Below, piece after piece: positions 26,509 through 34,527 of a stretch of 64,000 nt of DNA. The stretch is from assembly GCF_014467285.1 (NCBI RefSeq), contig NZ_NKHR01000003.1, forward strand, positions 282,338 to 346,337. The letters run 5' to 3'. Within the stretch, counting starts at the first letter, position 1; each line of letters starts with the position of its first letter. The notes under the pieces were generated by a model. That model was given only the letters and a program-made list of their open reading frames with translations. It was not told where the DNA came from and made no database searches. Origin of the DNA: Xenorhabdus sp014467285 (lineage in GTDB: Bacteria; Pseudomonadota; Gammaproteobacteria; Enterobacterales; Enterobacteriaceae). The translations under genes and the position numbers were made by a program.

Positions 26509-27162
26509 CTATTTTAATTTTTTAATTGATTTAATCACAACACCAATGATTGCATAATTCTGGGTTAATACTGTTTTACGTTCATTTTCAATGCCTAATA
26601 TTGAAAAATAGATACCACTTTCTCCGACAAAAACTTGTCTGAAACAAATAGGGGCATCTTTGATTTTTACGAGTACGACATCACTGTCACAAAAGCTTTC
26701 ATCTTTAGAAACTATTGCAATAGTGTTGCTATCGAAGTATGGAGATAAAAGGTTATTGGAAAATTCGACTGCAAACAGAGATTCTTTGTCTTCATCTTGC
26801 ACACTGAGTTTATATAGATCTGTATTGACTATCTTACCTGAGACATAACCATCTAATTCATCATAGCGAACGAGAGGAACGGCTGAAATAGTTTCTTCGT
26901 TTTCCGTTGACTCAGATAATTTATTATCTGTAATTTCACCAATGTTTACACCAAATACATCCGCAATAGAGGAAATAGTGGCAATAGTCGGATTACCAAC
27001 ACCTCGTCTGAGGCTATTGATAGTCGCAATTCCTAAGCCTGTCAATTTACTTAGGACCTGGGAATCTATATTGTTTTTTTTCATTAAAAAAGCAATATTT
27101 TGTGCGATGTTGGAGAGTAGAGTATCAGCTTCGCTTGCTTTTTTATTGTTCGATTCTTGCAT
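26509..27162 (-). CDS. Xre-family regulator with degenerate S24/LexA-like C-terminus
   Basis: This 217-aa protein has an N-terminal helix-turn-helix (about 15-75; SQVLSKLTGLGIATINSLRR, then NPTIATISSIADVFGVN). Its C-terminal domain has the S24/LexA fold pattern (ESLFAVEFSNNLLSPYF, SDVVLVKIKDAPICFRQVF). The residues aligned with the catalytic Ser and Lys appear to be Leu or Asn and Arg, so self-cleavage is unlikely and the domain is probably a ligand or dimer module. It is the first gene of the operon, which it probably controls. Confidence 0.8.
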   Translation of the reverse strand: MQESNNKKASEADTLLSNIAQNIAFLMKKNNIDSQVLSKLTGLGIATINSLRRGVGNPTIATISSIADVFGVNIGEITDNKLSESTENEETISAVPLVRYDELDGYVSGKIVNTDLYKLSVQDEDKESLFAVEFSNNLLSPYFDSNTIAIVSKDESFCDSDVVLVKIKDAPICFRQVFVGESGIYFSILGIENERKTVLTQNYAIIGVVIKSIKKLK

Positions 27163-28002
27163 TATATCATCTCTTTGATAATATATTATCGTGCGTTGAT
27201 ATTCATAACCTAATCTTATCTATTAGGGTTTGGTAATACAAGTGCTCAGCATCAGGGAAATTTAGAGTTTGTGTTGGAGACTCAAGGAAGGGATATGAAA
27301 GAAAGGAATCATATCTGTATCGTGAGAAGAGTGGATTTTGTGTCAAGAAATAGCGTTCCTGCTCGTTATGTTCAACATTAACTTGCTGAACATAACGAGT
27401 AATTGATATTAATGCTCATCATACCCGGTTAAAATAATTTCTTATTAAAATAATAACATCAATCTTTATTGAATAAGATTGATTAATTTCATATTAATAT
27501 TTTCTTATGTTGAAATTCTCCATGAAAATGAAAAGATTTATTTATACCAGTATGGTAATTTTGATGCTTAGGTGAATTATGAATGTAAAACACCAATAGA
27601 TTCTGAGTATTATTATTTAGTTTTATTTTCTTTTTTAATATCTTTAATTGTAATGTTCGTATCATTTAGAAAATTTACAGTTTTTCTCAACCTCTGATAG
27701 CATATATTCGATCTCCATCATATTATTTTATGACAGTGACTAAACATCGTGAAGAACGCTATCTACGTGCTTGTCAAATCCCACTTTTGGTTCTGATGAT
27801 GTTGTTTTGCACAATTCATTAAACAACAAAATTTGCCGGACTGAACGGTAAAGGCAGAAACGTCATCCATGCAATAACTCGGTTTTTCCGTGATATCACC
27901 ACGGAATAATTACCATAATAGGTGGATAGGAGTATGATTATAAAGAGGTAAATATGTGGCCAGTCTGTGTTGTTGACCACGGCACAAAAAATAGAGATTT
28001 TT
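27163..28002. other. AT-rich divergent intergenic region
   Basis: About 840 bases between the Xre gene and the YdeP-like gene. It must contain the promoters of both. Apart from the strong inverted repeat at 27362-27399 I see no coding frame I can support. Confidence 0.5.
27362..27399. repeat. Perfect 13-bp inverted repeat upstream of the Xre operon
   Basis: CTCGTTATGTTCA (27362-27374) and TGAACATAACGAG (27387-27399) are exact inverted copies around a 12-base loop. There is no T run on either strand, which argues against a simple terminator. It lies ~200 bases upstream of the Xre start and may be an operator or a structured RNA. Confidence 0.75.
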
Positions 28003-30321
28003 ATGAAATTCAAATCAAAAATAAAACCTTATCACTCGGCTGCTGGTGGTTGGGGTTCTCTGGAGGCAACAACCCGCTTTGTCTTTGACAGTAAACAAGT
28101 ACTAAAAAATATGGTTAACCTGATGCGCATGAATAAGCCCAGAGGCTTTGATTGTCCGGGATGCGCATGGGGAGATGACAATAAAAGTCTGTTTAGCTTT
28201 TGTGAAAATGGCGCGAAAGCAGTCACTTGGGAAGCAACTCGCCGGCATGTTGATCGGGCGTTTTTTGCGGCTCACAGTGTCAGCAAACTCTACCAGCAAA
28301 GTGATTACTTCCTTGAATATCAAGGGCGGGTTGTTGAGCCGATGAGCTATAACCCACAGACAGATCATTATGAACCAATTAGTTGGGAGGAGGCTTTCTC
28401 CCTGATCGCCAGCCATATTAAGGCAATGGATGATCCTAACCAGCTTGAGTTGTATACCTCCGGACGCGCCAGTAATGAGGCTTCATGGCTTTATCAATTG
28501 TTTGGCCGTGTGTTGGGAACGAATAACTTCCCTGATTGCTCCAATATGTGCCATGAAGCCAGTGGCTATGGCATGTTGAAAAGTCTGGGGGTCGGGAAAG
28601 GGACTATTCGTCTGCAAGATTTTGATCACGCTGATGCCATCTTTATTTTTGGTCAAAATCCCGGTACAAACCACCCACGGATGCTGCATAGTTTACGGCA
28701 CGCTGCTGAACGTGGTGCTCGTATTGTCACGTTTAACACTTTGCGTGAGCGCGGATTGGAACGTTTCGCTGATCCCCAAAAACCGCTTGAAGTGATCACG
28801 CCAATGGCGGGAGAAATCAGCCACCGTTATTACCAGCCTAAACTTGGTGGCGATATGTCCGCGGTGCGTGGGATGGTTAAAGCGCTTTTGGAAACGCATA
28901 ACGCCCTGCTGGCGGAAGGTAAATCAGGTATCTTCGATCTGGAATTTATCTCAACTTACACCGAAGGTGTGGACACTTACTTACAAGAAGTTGCTGCGAT
29001 TGAATGGTCATTTATTGAAAACCAATCAGGATTGACGGAAGCACAATTACGCGAAGCGGCAACCATCTACCAGAATGCTGAACGTGTTATCTGCACTTGG
29101 GCAATGGGGATAACTCAACATAAACACTCTTTAGTTACCGTGCGTGAAATCGTCAACCTTCAGTTACTGTTTGGGCAGTTGGGTAAACCCGGTGCCGGGT
29201 TGTGTCCGGTGCGTGGTCACAGCAACGTACAAGGTAACCGGACAATGGGGATTAATGAGCAACCTTCCAAACCATTCTTGGATAGTATGGCGGCTTATTT
29301 TGGCTTTGAACCTCCTCGTACCCACGGTCATAATGTGGTGGAAGCGCTGGGTGCTATGTTGCGAGATGAAGTCAAAGTTCTGATTGCGTTGGGTGGGAAC
29401 CTCGCGGCGGCAGCGCCAGATAGCCCACGTACAGAAGAAGCCCTTAAGCACTGTGACCTGACTGTACACATCAGTACAAAATTAAACCGGAGTCATCTTG
29501 TTACCGGTAAACAAGGCGCTCTTATCCTGCCGACATTGGGCCGTACTGAACGAGATATTCAGGTGACAGGCTCGCAATTTGTGACGGTAGAAGATTCTTT
29601 CAGCATGGTTCATGCCTCGGAAGGCGTCAATAAACCATTATTTGATACCCAACGTTCTGAGACAGCGATTGTTGCCGGCATTGCTGATGCTACAGTCGGT
29701 AATACAGCGACAGTTAACTGGCTGGAATTGGCCGGGGATTACAATAAAATCCGTGATCATATTGCAGCGACCATTCCAGGGTTTAATGATTTTAATAAAA
29801 AATGTGAACATTCGGGTGGTTTCTATCTTGGTAATGCTGCCGCCGAATTACGTTTTGCCACACCGAGCAAAAAAGCGGAATTCAGCCATGCGCCGTTACC
29901 AAAAACATTGTTCCCGCAAATTGATGGTGCTGACGTGCCTTTCACCTTGCAGACTCTGCGTTCTCATGACCAATACAACACGACTATTTATGGTCTGGAT
30001 GACCGCTATCGTGGCGTTTATGGTCAGCGGGAAGTCCTGTTTATGAATCCGGAAGATATTGCTCAATCAGGATATCAGGCCGGTGATTTGGTTGATATTG
30101 AGACGGTATGGAATGATGGTATCAAGCGCAAAGTTTCTGGTTTTAAGTTGGTTCCTTACACCATTCCACGCGGAAACCTTGCCGCCTATTATCCAGAAAC
30201 CAATCCATTGGTTCCAATGGAGAGCTTGGGTGATGGTACAGGTACACCAACTTCAAAATCTGTGCCGGTGAAATTATCCCTCACTGAGCAAAACCAATCT
30301 GAACCTCAGCGCCTCGTATAA
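28003..30321 (+). CDS. YdeP-like molybdopterin oxidoreductase (FdhF/FdhD-type)
   Basis: This 772-aa protein matches E. coli YdeP along its whole length. Markers are GGWGSLEA near the N-terminus, GFDCPGCAWGD (about 49-59), NFPDCSNMCHEASGYGMLKS, NPGTNHPRML, RGHSNVQGNRT and the C-terminal MopB-type barrel (TLRSHDQYNTTIYGLDDRYR). It should bind bis-MGD molybdopterin; its physiological electron donor is unknown. In E. coli YdeP is linked to acid resistance. ATG 28003 gives the E. coli-like start (a GTG at 27967 adds 12 residues). It is monocistronic and divergent from the Xre operon, inside the block that splits pyrBI. Confidence 0.9.
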   Translation: MKFKSKIKPYHSAAGGWGSLEATTRFVFDSKQVLKNMVNLMRMNKPRGFDCPGCAWGDDNKSLFSFCENGAKAVTWEATRRHVDRAFFAAHSVSKLYQQSDYFLEYQGRVVEPMSYNPQTDHYEPISWEEAFSLIASHIKAMDDPNQLELYTSGRASNEASWLYQLFGRVLGTNNFPDCSNMCHEASGYGMLKSLGVGKGTIRLQDFDHADAIFIFGQNPGTNHPRMLHSLRHAAERGARIVTFNTLRERGLERFADPQKPLEVITPMAGEISHRYYQPKLGGDMSAVRGMVKALLETHNALLAEGKSGIFDLEFISTYTEGVDTYLQEVAAIEWSFIENQSGLTEAQLREAATIYQNAERVICTWAMGITQHKHSLVTVREIVNLQLLFGQLGKPGAGLCPVRGHSNVQGNRTMGINEQPSKPFLDSMAAYFGFEPPRTHGHNVVEALGAMLRDEVKVLIALGGNLAAAAPDSPRTEEALKHCDLTVHISTKLNRSHLVTGKQGALILPTLGRTERDIQVTGSQFVTVEDSFSMVHASEGVNKPLFDTQRSETAIVAGIADATVGNTATVNWLELAGDYNKIRDHIAATIPGFNDFNKKCEHSGGFYLGNAAAELRFATPSKKAEFSHAPLPKTLFPQIDGADVPFTLQTLRSHDQYNTTIYGLDDRYRGVYGQREVLFMNPEDIAQSGYQAGDLVDIETVWNDGIKRKVSGFKLVPYTIPRGNLAAYYPETNPLVPMESLGDGTGTPTSKSVPVKLSLTEQNQSEPQRLV

Positions 30322-30336
30322 GGTGGATTGAAGGTT

Positions 30337-30424
30337 AAAAACCGCTAACAGTACGTCGATTCAGGCTCGGTTTTTGGAGATACGTTTTTTGGAAATAAAG
30401 ACGATTTTCATTAAAAAACCGAGC
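30337..30424 (+). terminator. Alternative hairpins after the YdeP-like gene
   Basis: AAAAACCG (30337-30344) can pair with CGGTTTTT (30368-30375). Alternatively GCTCGGTTTTT (30365-30375) can pair with AAAAACCGAGC (30414-30424). The first looks like the terminator of the upstream gene; the second could stop the convergent minus-strand transcript. Confidence 0.55.
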
Positions 30425-30437
30425 TGGATAAAGCGCG

Positions 30438-30614
30438 TTATAAATGAATTTTCTCAATTAAAGAAGGCGTTATCCTATTTGTCCAGCCTTCTCGATAGAC
30501 CGTTCCATATGAGCTTGACCAAAACGAGGGTTCAGGGCGTTCGAAATCGACCTCACTGACGGCCTGTCTGCCGTAGGCTAGTACCGAGTAACGTAATTTT
30601 TCTGACAAACTCAT
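30438..30614 (-). CDS. Small ORF at the end of the immunity array
   Basis: A 58-codon frame starts MSLSEKLRYSVLAYGRQAVS and ends TNRITPSLIEKIHL. Its first residues (MSLSEKL) echo the immunity-gene starts (MSLPKKV, MSLSKKL), and it follows the last immunity gene by only 13 bases. The rest shows no similarity to them. It may be the 5' end of a further array member fused to foreign sequence, or an independent small gene. No function can be assigned. Confidence 0.4.
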   Translation of the reverse strand: MSLSEKLRYSVLAYGRQAVSEVDFERPEPSFWSSSYGTVYREGWTNRITPSLIEKIHL

Positions 30615-30627
30615 TAGTCCATCCGTG

Positions 30628-31587
30628 TTATTTATTTTTTTCGCTATCCTGCCTATCCAATTCCGCCAAAATACGCTCAAGTTGCTCATCAAAATCAGCG
30701 GGTTTCTTATCCTGGCATAAAAACAGGGCAGGAAAGCGTTTATAGTCCGTGGCGGCAACGGCATCTTTCCCTTGCACCAGATATTTGACGATAAAGGCAT
30801 GGGCTTCATCTTGCCGTAGTTTGGTGTTGAATCCCCATAAGGAGCCGTAAGAAAGACACATTTGGAAAGCACGACGCGCTAGCGTATTGTTATCATCCAG
30901 CGTATACAGTGCCAGCCCCATCAAATGGACGATTTTCATTGGGTCAGTTTGATTAGAAATGCCCACCTGTGAATAACGGGCAGCATAAACCTTGCCTTTG
31001 TACCAGCTAAAAAACAGTTGGCGATCCCGGTCAATAAAAAGGGGAGCTTGCAGCTTCCAGAAAAAGCACCGATGTATCAGATAAAGAGAGAAAACCAGTA
31101 AGAAGCTGAAATGTAGAAAATCGGTAATTAAAAATTTGGTGCTGGCATGGAAATAGTGATAACGGTAATAGAGGTATTTCCAGAAAGAAATTGTTTTATC
31201 ATTACCAATAAAAATAACATCTTCCATATGATCCGGCAGATCTTTGCGTAAGTAAAAATTTTCTCCGTATTTTTCTCGAACGTGCTCCACCCATTTTAGA
31301 ATATAGGCTTCATTGTGTTTTCTCTGCTCGATAAAATCAGAGACACTATTGTAAAAAATCATCAATATTCCAATAAGGAGAGGGAAAAATACGATTGTTC
31401 GTGCAAGTCGTTGGGGATTGCGCAGAGTACATTGATTATCATCAATACTATGTAGTGGAAGATAACTCTGTAATGCTTCGTAGCTTTTTTTCACCATTGG
31501 TACAGCCAGCAAGGATTCCTGCTGGTCAATCAGTGGTGTTGGGATAACATCATGAAGGGTTGTAGTGACTTTTTTTGGTAAACTCAT
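30628..31587 (-). CDS. Putative T6SS immunity protein, array copy 1 (319 aa)
   Basis: This is a two-helix membrane protein: one hydrophobic segment at about 58-80 (TIVFFPLLIGILMIFYNSV) and one at about 150-175 (HFSFLLVFSLYLIHRCFF). A soluble C-terminal domain follows (FIDRDRQLFFSWYKGKVYAA, PADFDEQLERILAELDRQD). It is the toxin-distal member of four tandem copies downstream of a VasX-like effector, so an immunity role is inferred from position, copy number and membrane topology. The family resembles proteins I recall as DUF6708; this was not checked. The C-terminal half is nearly identical to copies 2 and 3. Confidence 0.75.
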   Translation of the reverse strand: MSLPKKVTTTLHDVIPTPLIDQQESLLAVPMVKKSYEALQSYLPLHSIDDNQCTLRNPQRLARTIVFFPLLIGILMIFYNSVSDFIEQRKHNEAYILKWVEHVREKYGENFYLRKDLPDHMEDVIFIGNDKTISFWKYLYYRYHYFHASTKFLITDFLHFSFLLVFSLYLIHRCFFWKLQAPLFIDRDRQLFFSWYKGKVYAARYSQVGISNQTDPMKIVHLMGLALYTLDDNNTLARRAFQMCLSYGSLWGFNTKLRQDEAHAFIVKYLVQGKDAVAATDYKRFPALFLCQDKKPADFDEQLERILAELDRQDSEKNK

Positions 31588-31595
31588 TTGCTTTC

Positions 31596-32567
31596 TTATC
31601 CCTCTGTTGTATTTATTTTTTCGCTATCCTGCCTATCCAATTCCGCCAAAATACGTTCAAGTTGCTCATCAAAATCAGCAGGTTTCTTATCTTTGCACAA
31701 AAACAGGGCAGGAAAGCGTTTATAGTCGGTGGCAGCAACGGCCTCTTTCCCTTGCACCAGATATTTGACGATAAAGGCGTGGGCTTCATCTTGCCGTAGT
31801 TTGGTGTTGAATCCCCATAAGGAGCCGTAAGAAAGACACATTTGGAAAGCACGACGCGCCAGCGTATTGTTATTATCCAGTGTATACAGTGCCAGCCCCA
31901 TCAAATGGACGATTTTCATTGGGTCAGTTTGATTAGAAATGCCCACCTGTGAATAACGGGCCGCATAAACTTTGCCTTTGTACCAGCTAAAAAACAGTTG
32001 GCGATCCCGGTCAATAAAAAGGGGAGCTTGCAGCTTCCAGAAAAAGCACCGATGTATCAGATAAAGAGAGAAAACCAGTAAAAAGCTGAAACGTAAAAAA
32101 TCGGTAATTAAAAATTTGGTACTGGCATGGAAATAGTGATAACGGTAATAGAGGTATTTCCAGAAAGAAATTGTTTTATCATTACCAATAAAACGTGCAC
32201 TTTCCATATGATCAGGAAGATCTTTGCGAAGATAAAAGTCTTCTCCATATTTTTTGCGAACAAGCTCAACCCAATCCATAATATTGGATTCATTTTTTTC
32301 TTTCTGAATAACAAAACTAACGATGTTATAGTAAAAAATCAGTAACATCCCAATAAGAAGAGGAAAAAACACAATTATTCGTGCAAGTCGTTGTGCATTT
32401 CGTAGAGTACATTGATTATCGTCAATACTATGCAGGGGAAGATAACTTTGTAATGCTTCGTAGCTTTTTTTCACCATTGGTGTAGCCAGCAGGGATTCCT
32501 GCTGGTCGATCAGTGGTGTTGGGATAACATCATGAAGGGTTGCAGTGACTTTTTTTGGTAAACGCAT
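31596..32567 (-). CDS. Putative T6SS immunity protein, array copy 2 (323 aa)
   Basis: This has the same architecture as copy 1. It differs mainly in the region after the first helix (about residues 80-105, FVIQKEKNESNIMDWVELVR). The start-to-start distance to its neighbours is 980 bases. The next gene's ribosome-binding site (GAGGG) lies inside the last codons of this gene, so translation is coupled. The variable segment between the two helices is where specificity for different toxin alleles might lie; this is inference. Confidence 0.75.
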   Translation of the reverse strand: MRLPKKVTATLHDVIPTPLIDQQESLLATPMVKKSYEALQSYLPLHSIDDNQCTLRNAQRLARIIVFFPLLIGMLLIFYYNIVSFVIQKEKNESNIMDWVELVRKKYGEDFYLRKDLPDHMESARFIGNDKTISFWKYLYYRYHYFHASTKFLITDFLRFSFLLVFSLYLIHRCFFWKLQAPLFIDRDRQLFFSWYKGKVYAARYSQVGISNQTDPMKIVHLMGLALYTLDNNNTLARRAFQMCLSYGSLWGFNTKLRQDEAHAFIVKYLVQGKEAVAATDYKRFPALFLCKDKKPADFDEQLERILAELDRQDSEKINTTEG

Positions 32568-32575
32568 TTGCTTTC

Positions 32576-33547
32576 TTATCCCTCTGTTGTATTTATTTTT
32601 TCGCTATCCTGCCTATCCAATTCTGCCAAAATACGTTCAAGTTGTTCATCAAAATCAGCAGGTTTTTTATCCTTGCACAAAAACAGGGCAGGAAAGCGTT
32701 TATAGTCGGTGGCGGCAACGGCCTCTTTCCCTTGCAATAGGTATTTGACGATAAAGGCATGGGCTTCATCTTGCCGTAGCTTGGTGTTGAATCCCCATAA
32801 GGAGCCGTAAGAAAGACACATTTGGAAAGCACGACGCGCCAGCGTATTGTTATCATCTAGCGTATACAGTGCCAGCCCCATCAAATGGACGATTTTCATT
32901 GGGTCAGTTTGATTAGAAATGCCCACCTGTGAATAACGGGCCGCATAAACCTTGCCTTTGTGCCAGCTAAAAAACAGTTAGCGATCCCGGTCAATAAAAA
33001 GGGGAGCTTGCAGCTTCCAGAAAAAGCACCGATGTATCAGATAAAGAGAGAAAACCAGTAAAAAGCTGAAATGTAAAAAATCGGTAATTAAAAATTTGGT
33101 GCTGGCATGGAAATAGTGATAACGGTAATAGAGGTATTTCCAGAAAGAGATTGTTTTATCATTACCAATAAAACGTGCACTTTCCATATGATCAGGAAGA
33201 TCTTTGCGAAGATAAAAGTCTTCTCCGTATTCTTCTCGAACGTTATTGACAGTACGTAATATATTGACTTCACTTCTTGCTTTTAATTCTATAAGGCTAT
33301 TAATACAGTAGTAAAAAATCAGGAGCGTGCTAATAAGTAGAGGAAAAAACACAACTATGCGTGCAAGTCGTTGGGTATTGCGCAGAGAACATTGTTTATC
33401 GTCAATACTATGTAGGGGGAGATAATTTTGTAATGCTTCGTAACTTTTTTTCACCATTGGTACAGCCAGCAGGGATTCCTGCTGGTCAATCAGTGGCGTT
33501 GGGATAACATCATGAAGGGTTGCAGTGACTTTTTTTGGTAAACTCAT
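32576..33547 (-). pseudogene. Putative T6SS immunity gene, array copy 3, broken by a nonsense codon
   Basis: The full 324-codon frame is present, but codon 190 is TAA (plus-strand bases 32978-32980), where copies 1 and 2 have CAA (RDRQLFFSW). One base change therefore cuts the protein after the second membrane helix. A possible restart at 32926 (MGISNQTDP) would give a 116-aa soluble C-terminal fragment. The segment after helix 1 (SLIELKARSEVNILRTVNNV) is different from all other copies. Confidence 0.85.
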
Positions 33548-33555
33548 TTGCTTTC

Positions 33556-34527
33556 TTATCCCTCTGTTGTATTTATTTTTTCGCTATCCTGCCTATCCAA
33601 TTCCGCCAAAATACGTTCAAGTTGTTCATCAAAATCAGCAGGTTTCTTATCCTTGCACAAAAACAGGGCAGGAAAGCGTTTATAGTCGGTGGCAGCAACG
33701 GCCTCCTTTCCTTGTAACAGGTACTTGACGATAAAGGCGTGGGTTTCATCTTGTTGTAACTTGGTGTTGAATCCCCAGAAAGAAAAATAGGCAAGGCACA
33801 GTTGAAAAGGACGGTGAATCAGTATGTTATCGCTATTTAGTGTATACATTGTCAGCCCCATGACTTGTGTGATTTTGCCGGGACCTGCCTGATAGGAAAT
33901 ACCCACTTGTGAATAACGGGCAGCATAGACCTTGCCTTTGTACCAGCTAAAAAACAGCTTTCGTTTCCGGTCAATATATATTGGCGCTTGTAATGGCCAG
34001 AAAAAGCAGACGTATATCAGCACTAGAGAGAAAGTTGACAGAGAGCCGAAAAGGAGAAAATCTTCAATTAAAATTTGGGTACTGGCATGTAAGTAGTTGT
34101 AGCGGTAATAGAGATACTTCCAGAAAGAAATGGTTTTATCGTTGCCAACTAAGCGAGCATCTTCCATATGTTGAGGGAGATCATTACGCAGATAAAAATT
34201 ATCTCCATGTTTTTTGCGAACAAGTTCTACCCAATTTAAGAGACTTGTTTCATCTCTTTCCCTCTGTTCGATAAAGTCGGCAATTTTATAGTGAAAAATA
34301 AACAATACGGCAATAAGGAGAGGAAATAGCACCATTACCCGAACAAGGCGCTGTGGATTACGCAGTGTGCATTGCTTATCGTCAATGCTATGAAGGGGGA
34401 GGTAACTTTGCAGTGCTTCATGGCTTTTCTTTTCCAGAGGAATAGCCAGCAGGGATTCCTGCTGGTCGATCAGTGGAGTTGGTGTTTCATCATAATAGGG
34501 GGTAAACAGTTTTTTTGATAAGCTCAT
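33556..34527 (-). CDS. Putative T6SS immunity protein, array copy 4, toxin-proximal (323 aa)
   Basis: This is the most divergent copy (begins MSLSKKLFTPYYDETPTPLI). It keeps the two membrane segments and the C-terminal block FIVKYLLQGKEAVAATDYKR. Its ATG directly follows the toxin stop codon (TAAATG), with CGGAG inside the toxin 3' end as ribosome-binding site, so it is the cognate immunity candidate. Copies 1-3 probably arose by duplication and gene conversion, as their 3' halves are almost the same. They could give protection against related toxins. Confidence 0.78.
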   Translation of the reverse strand: MSLSKKLFTPYYDETPTPLIDQQESLLAIPLEKKSHEALQSYLPLHSIDDKQCTLRNPQRLVRVMVLFPLLIAVLFIFHYKIADFIEQRERDETSLLNWVELVRKKHGDNFYLRNDLPQHMEDARLVGNDKTISFWKYLYYRYNYLHASTQILIEDFLLFGSLSTFSLVLIYVCFFWPLQAPIYIDRKRKLFFSWYKGKVYAARYSQVGISYQAGPGKITQVMGLTMYTLNSDNILIHRPFQLCLAYFSFWGFNTKLQQDETHAFIVKYLLQGKEAVAATDYKRFPALFLCKDKKPADFDEQLERILAELDRQDSEKINTTEG

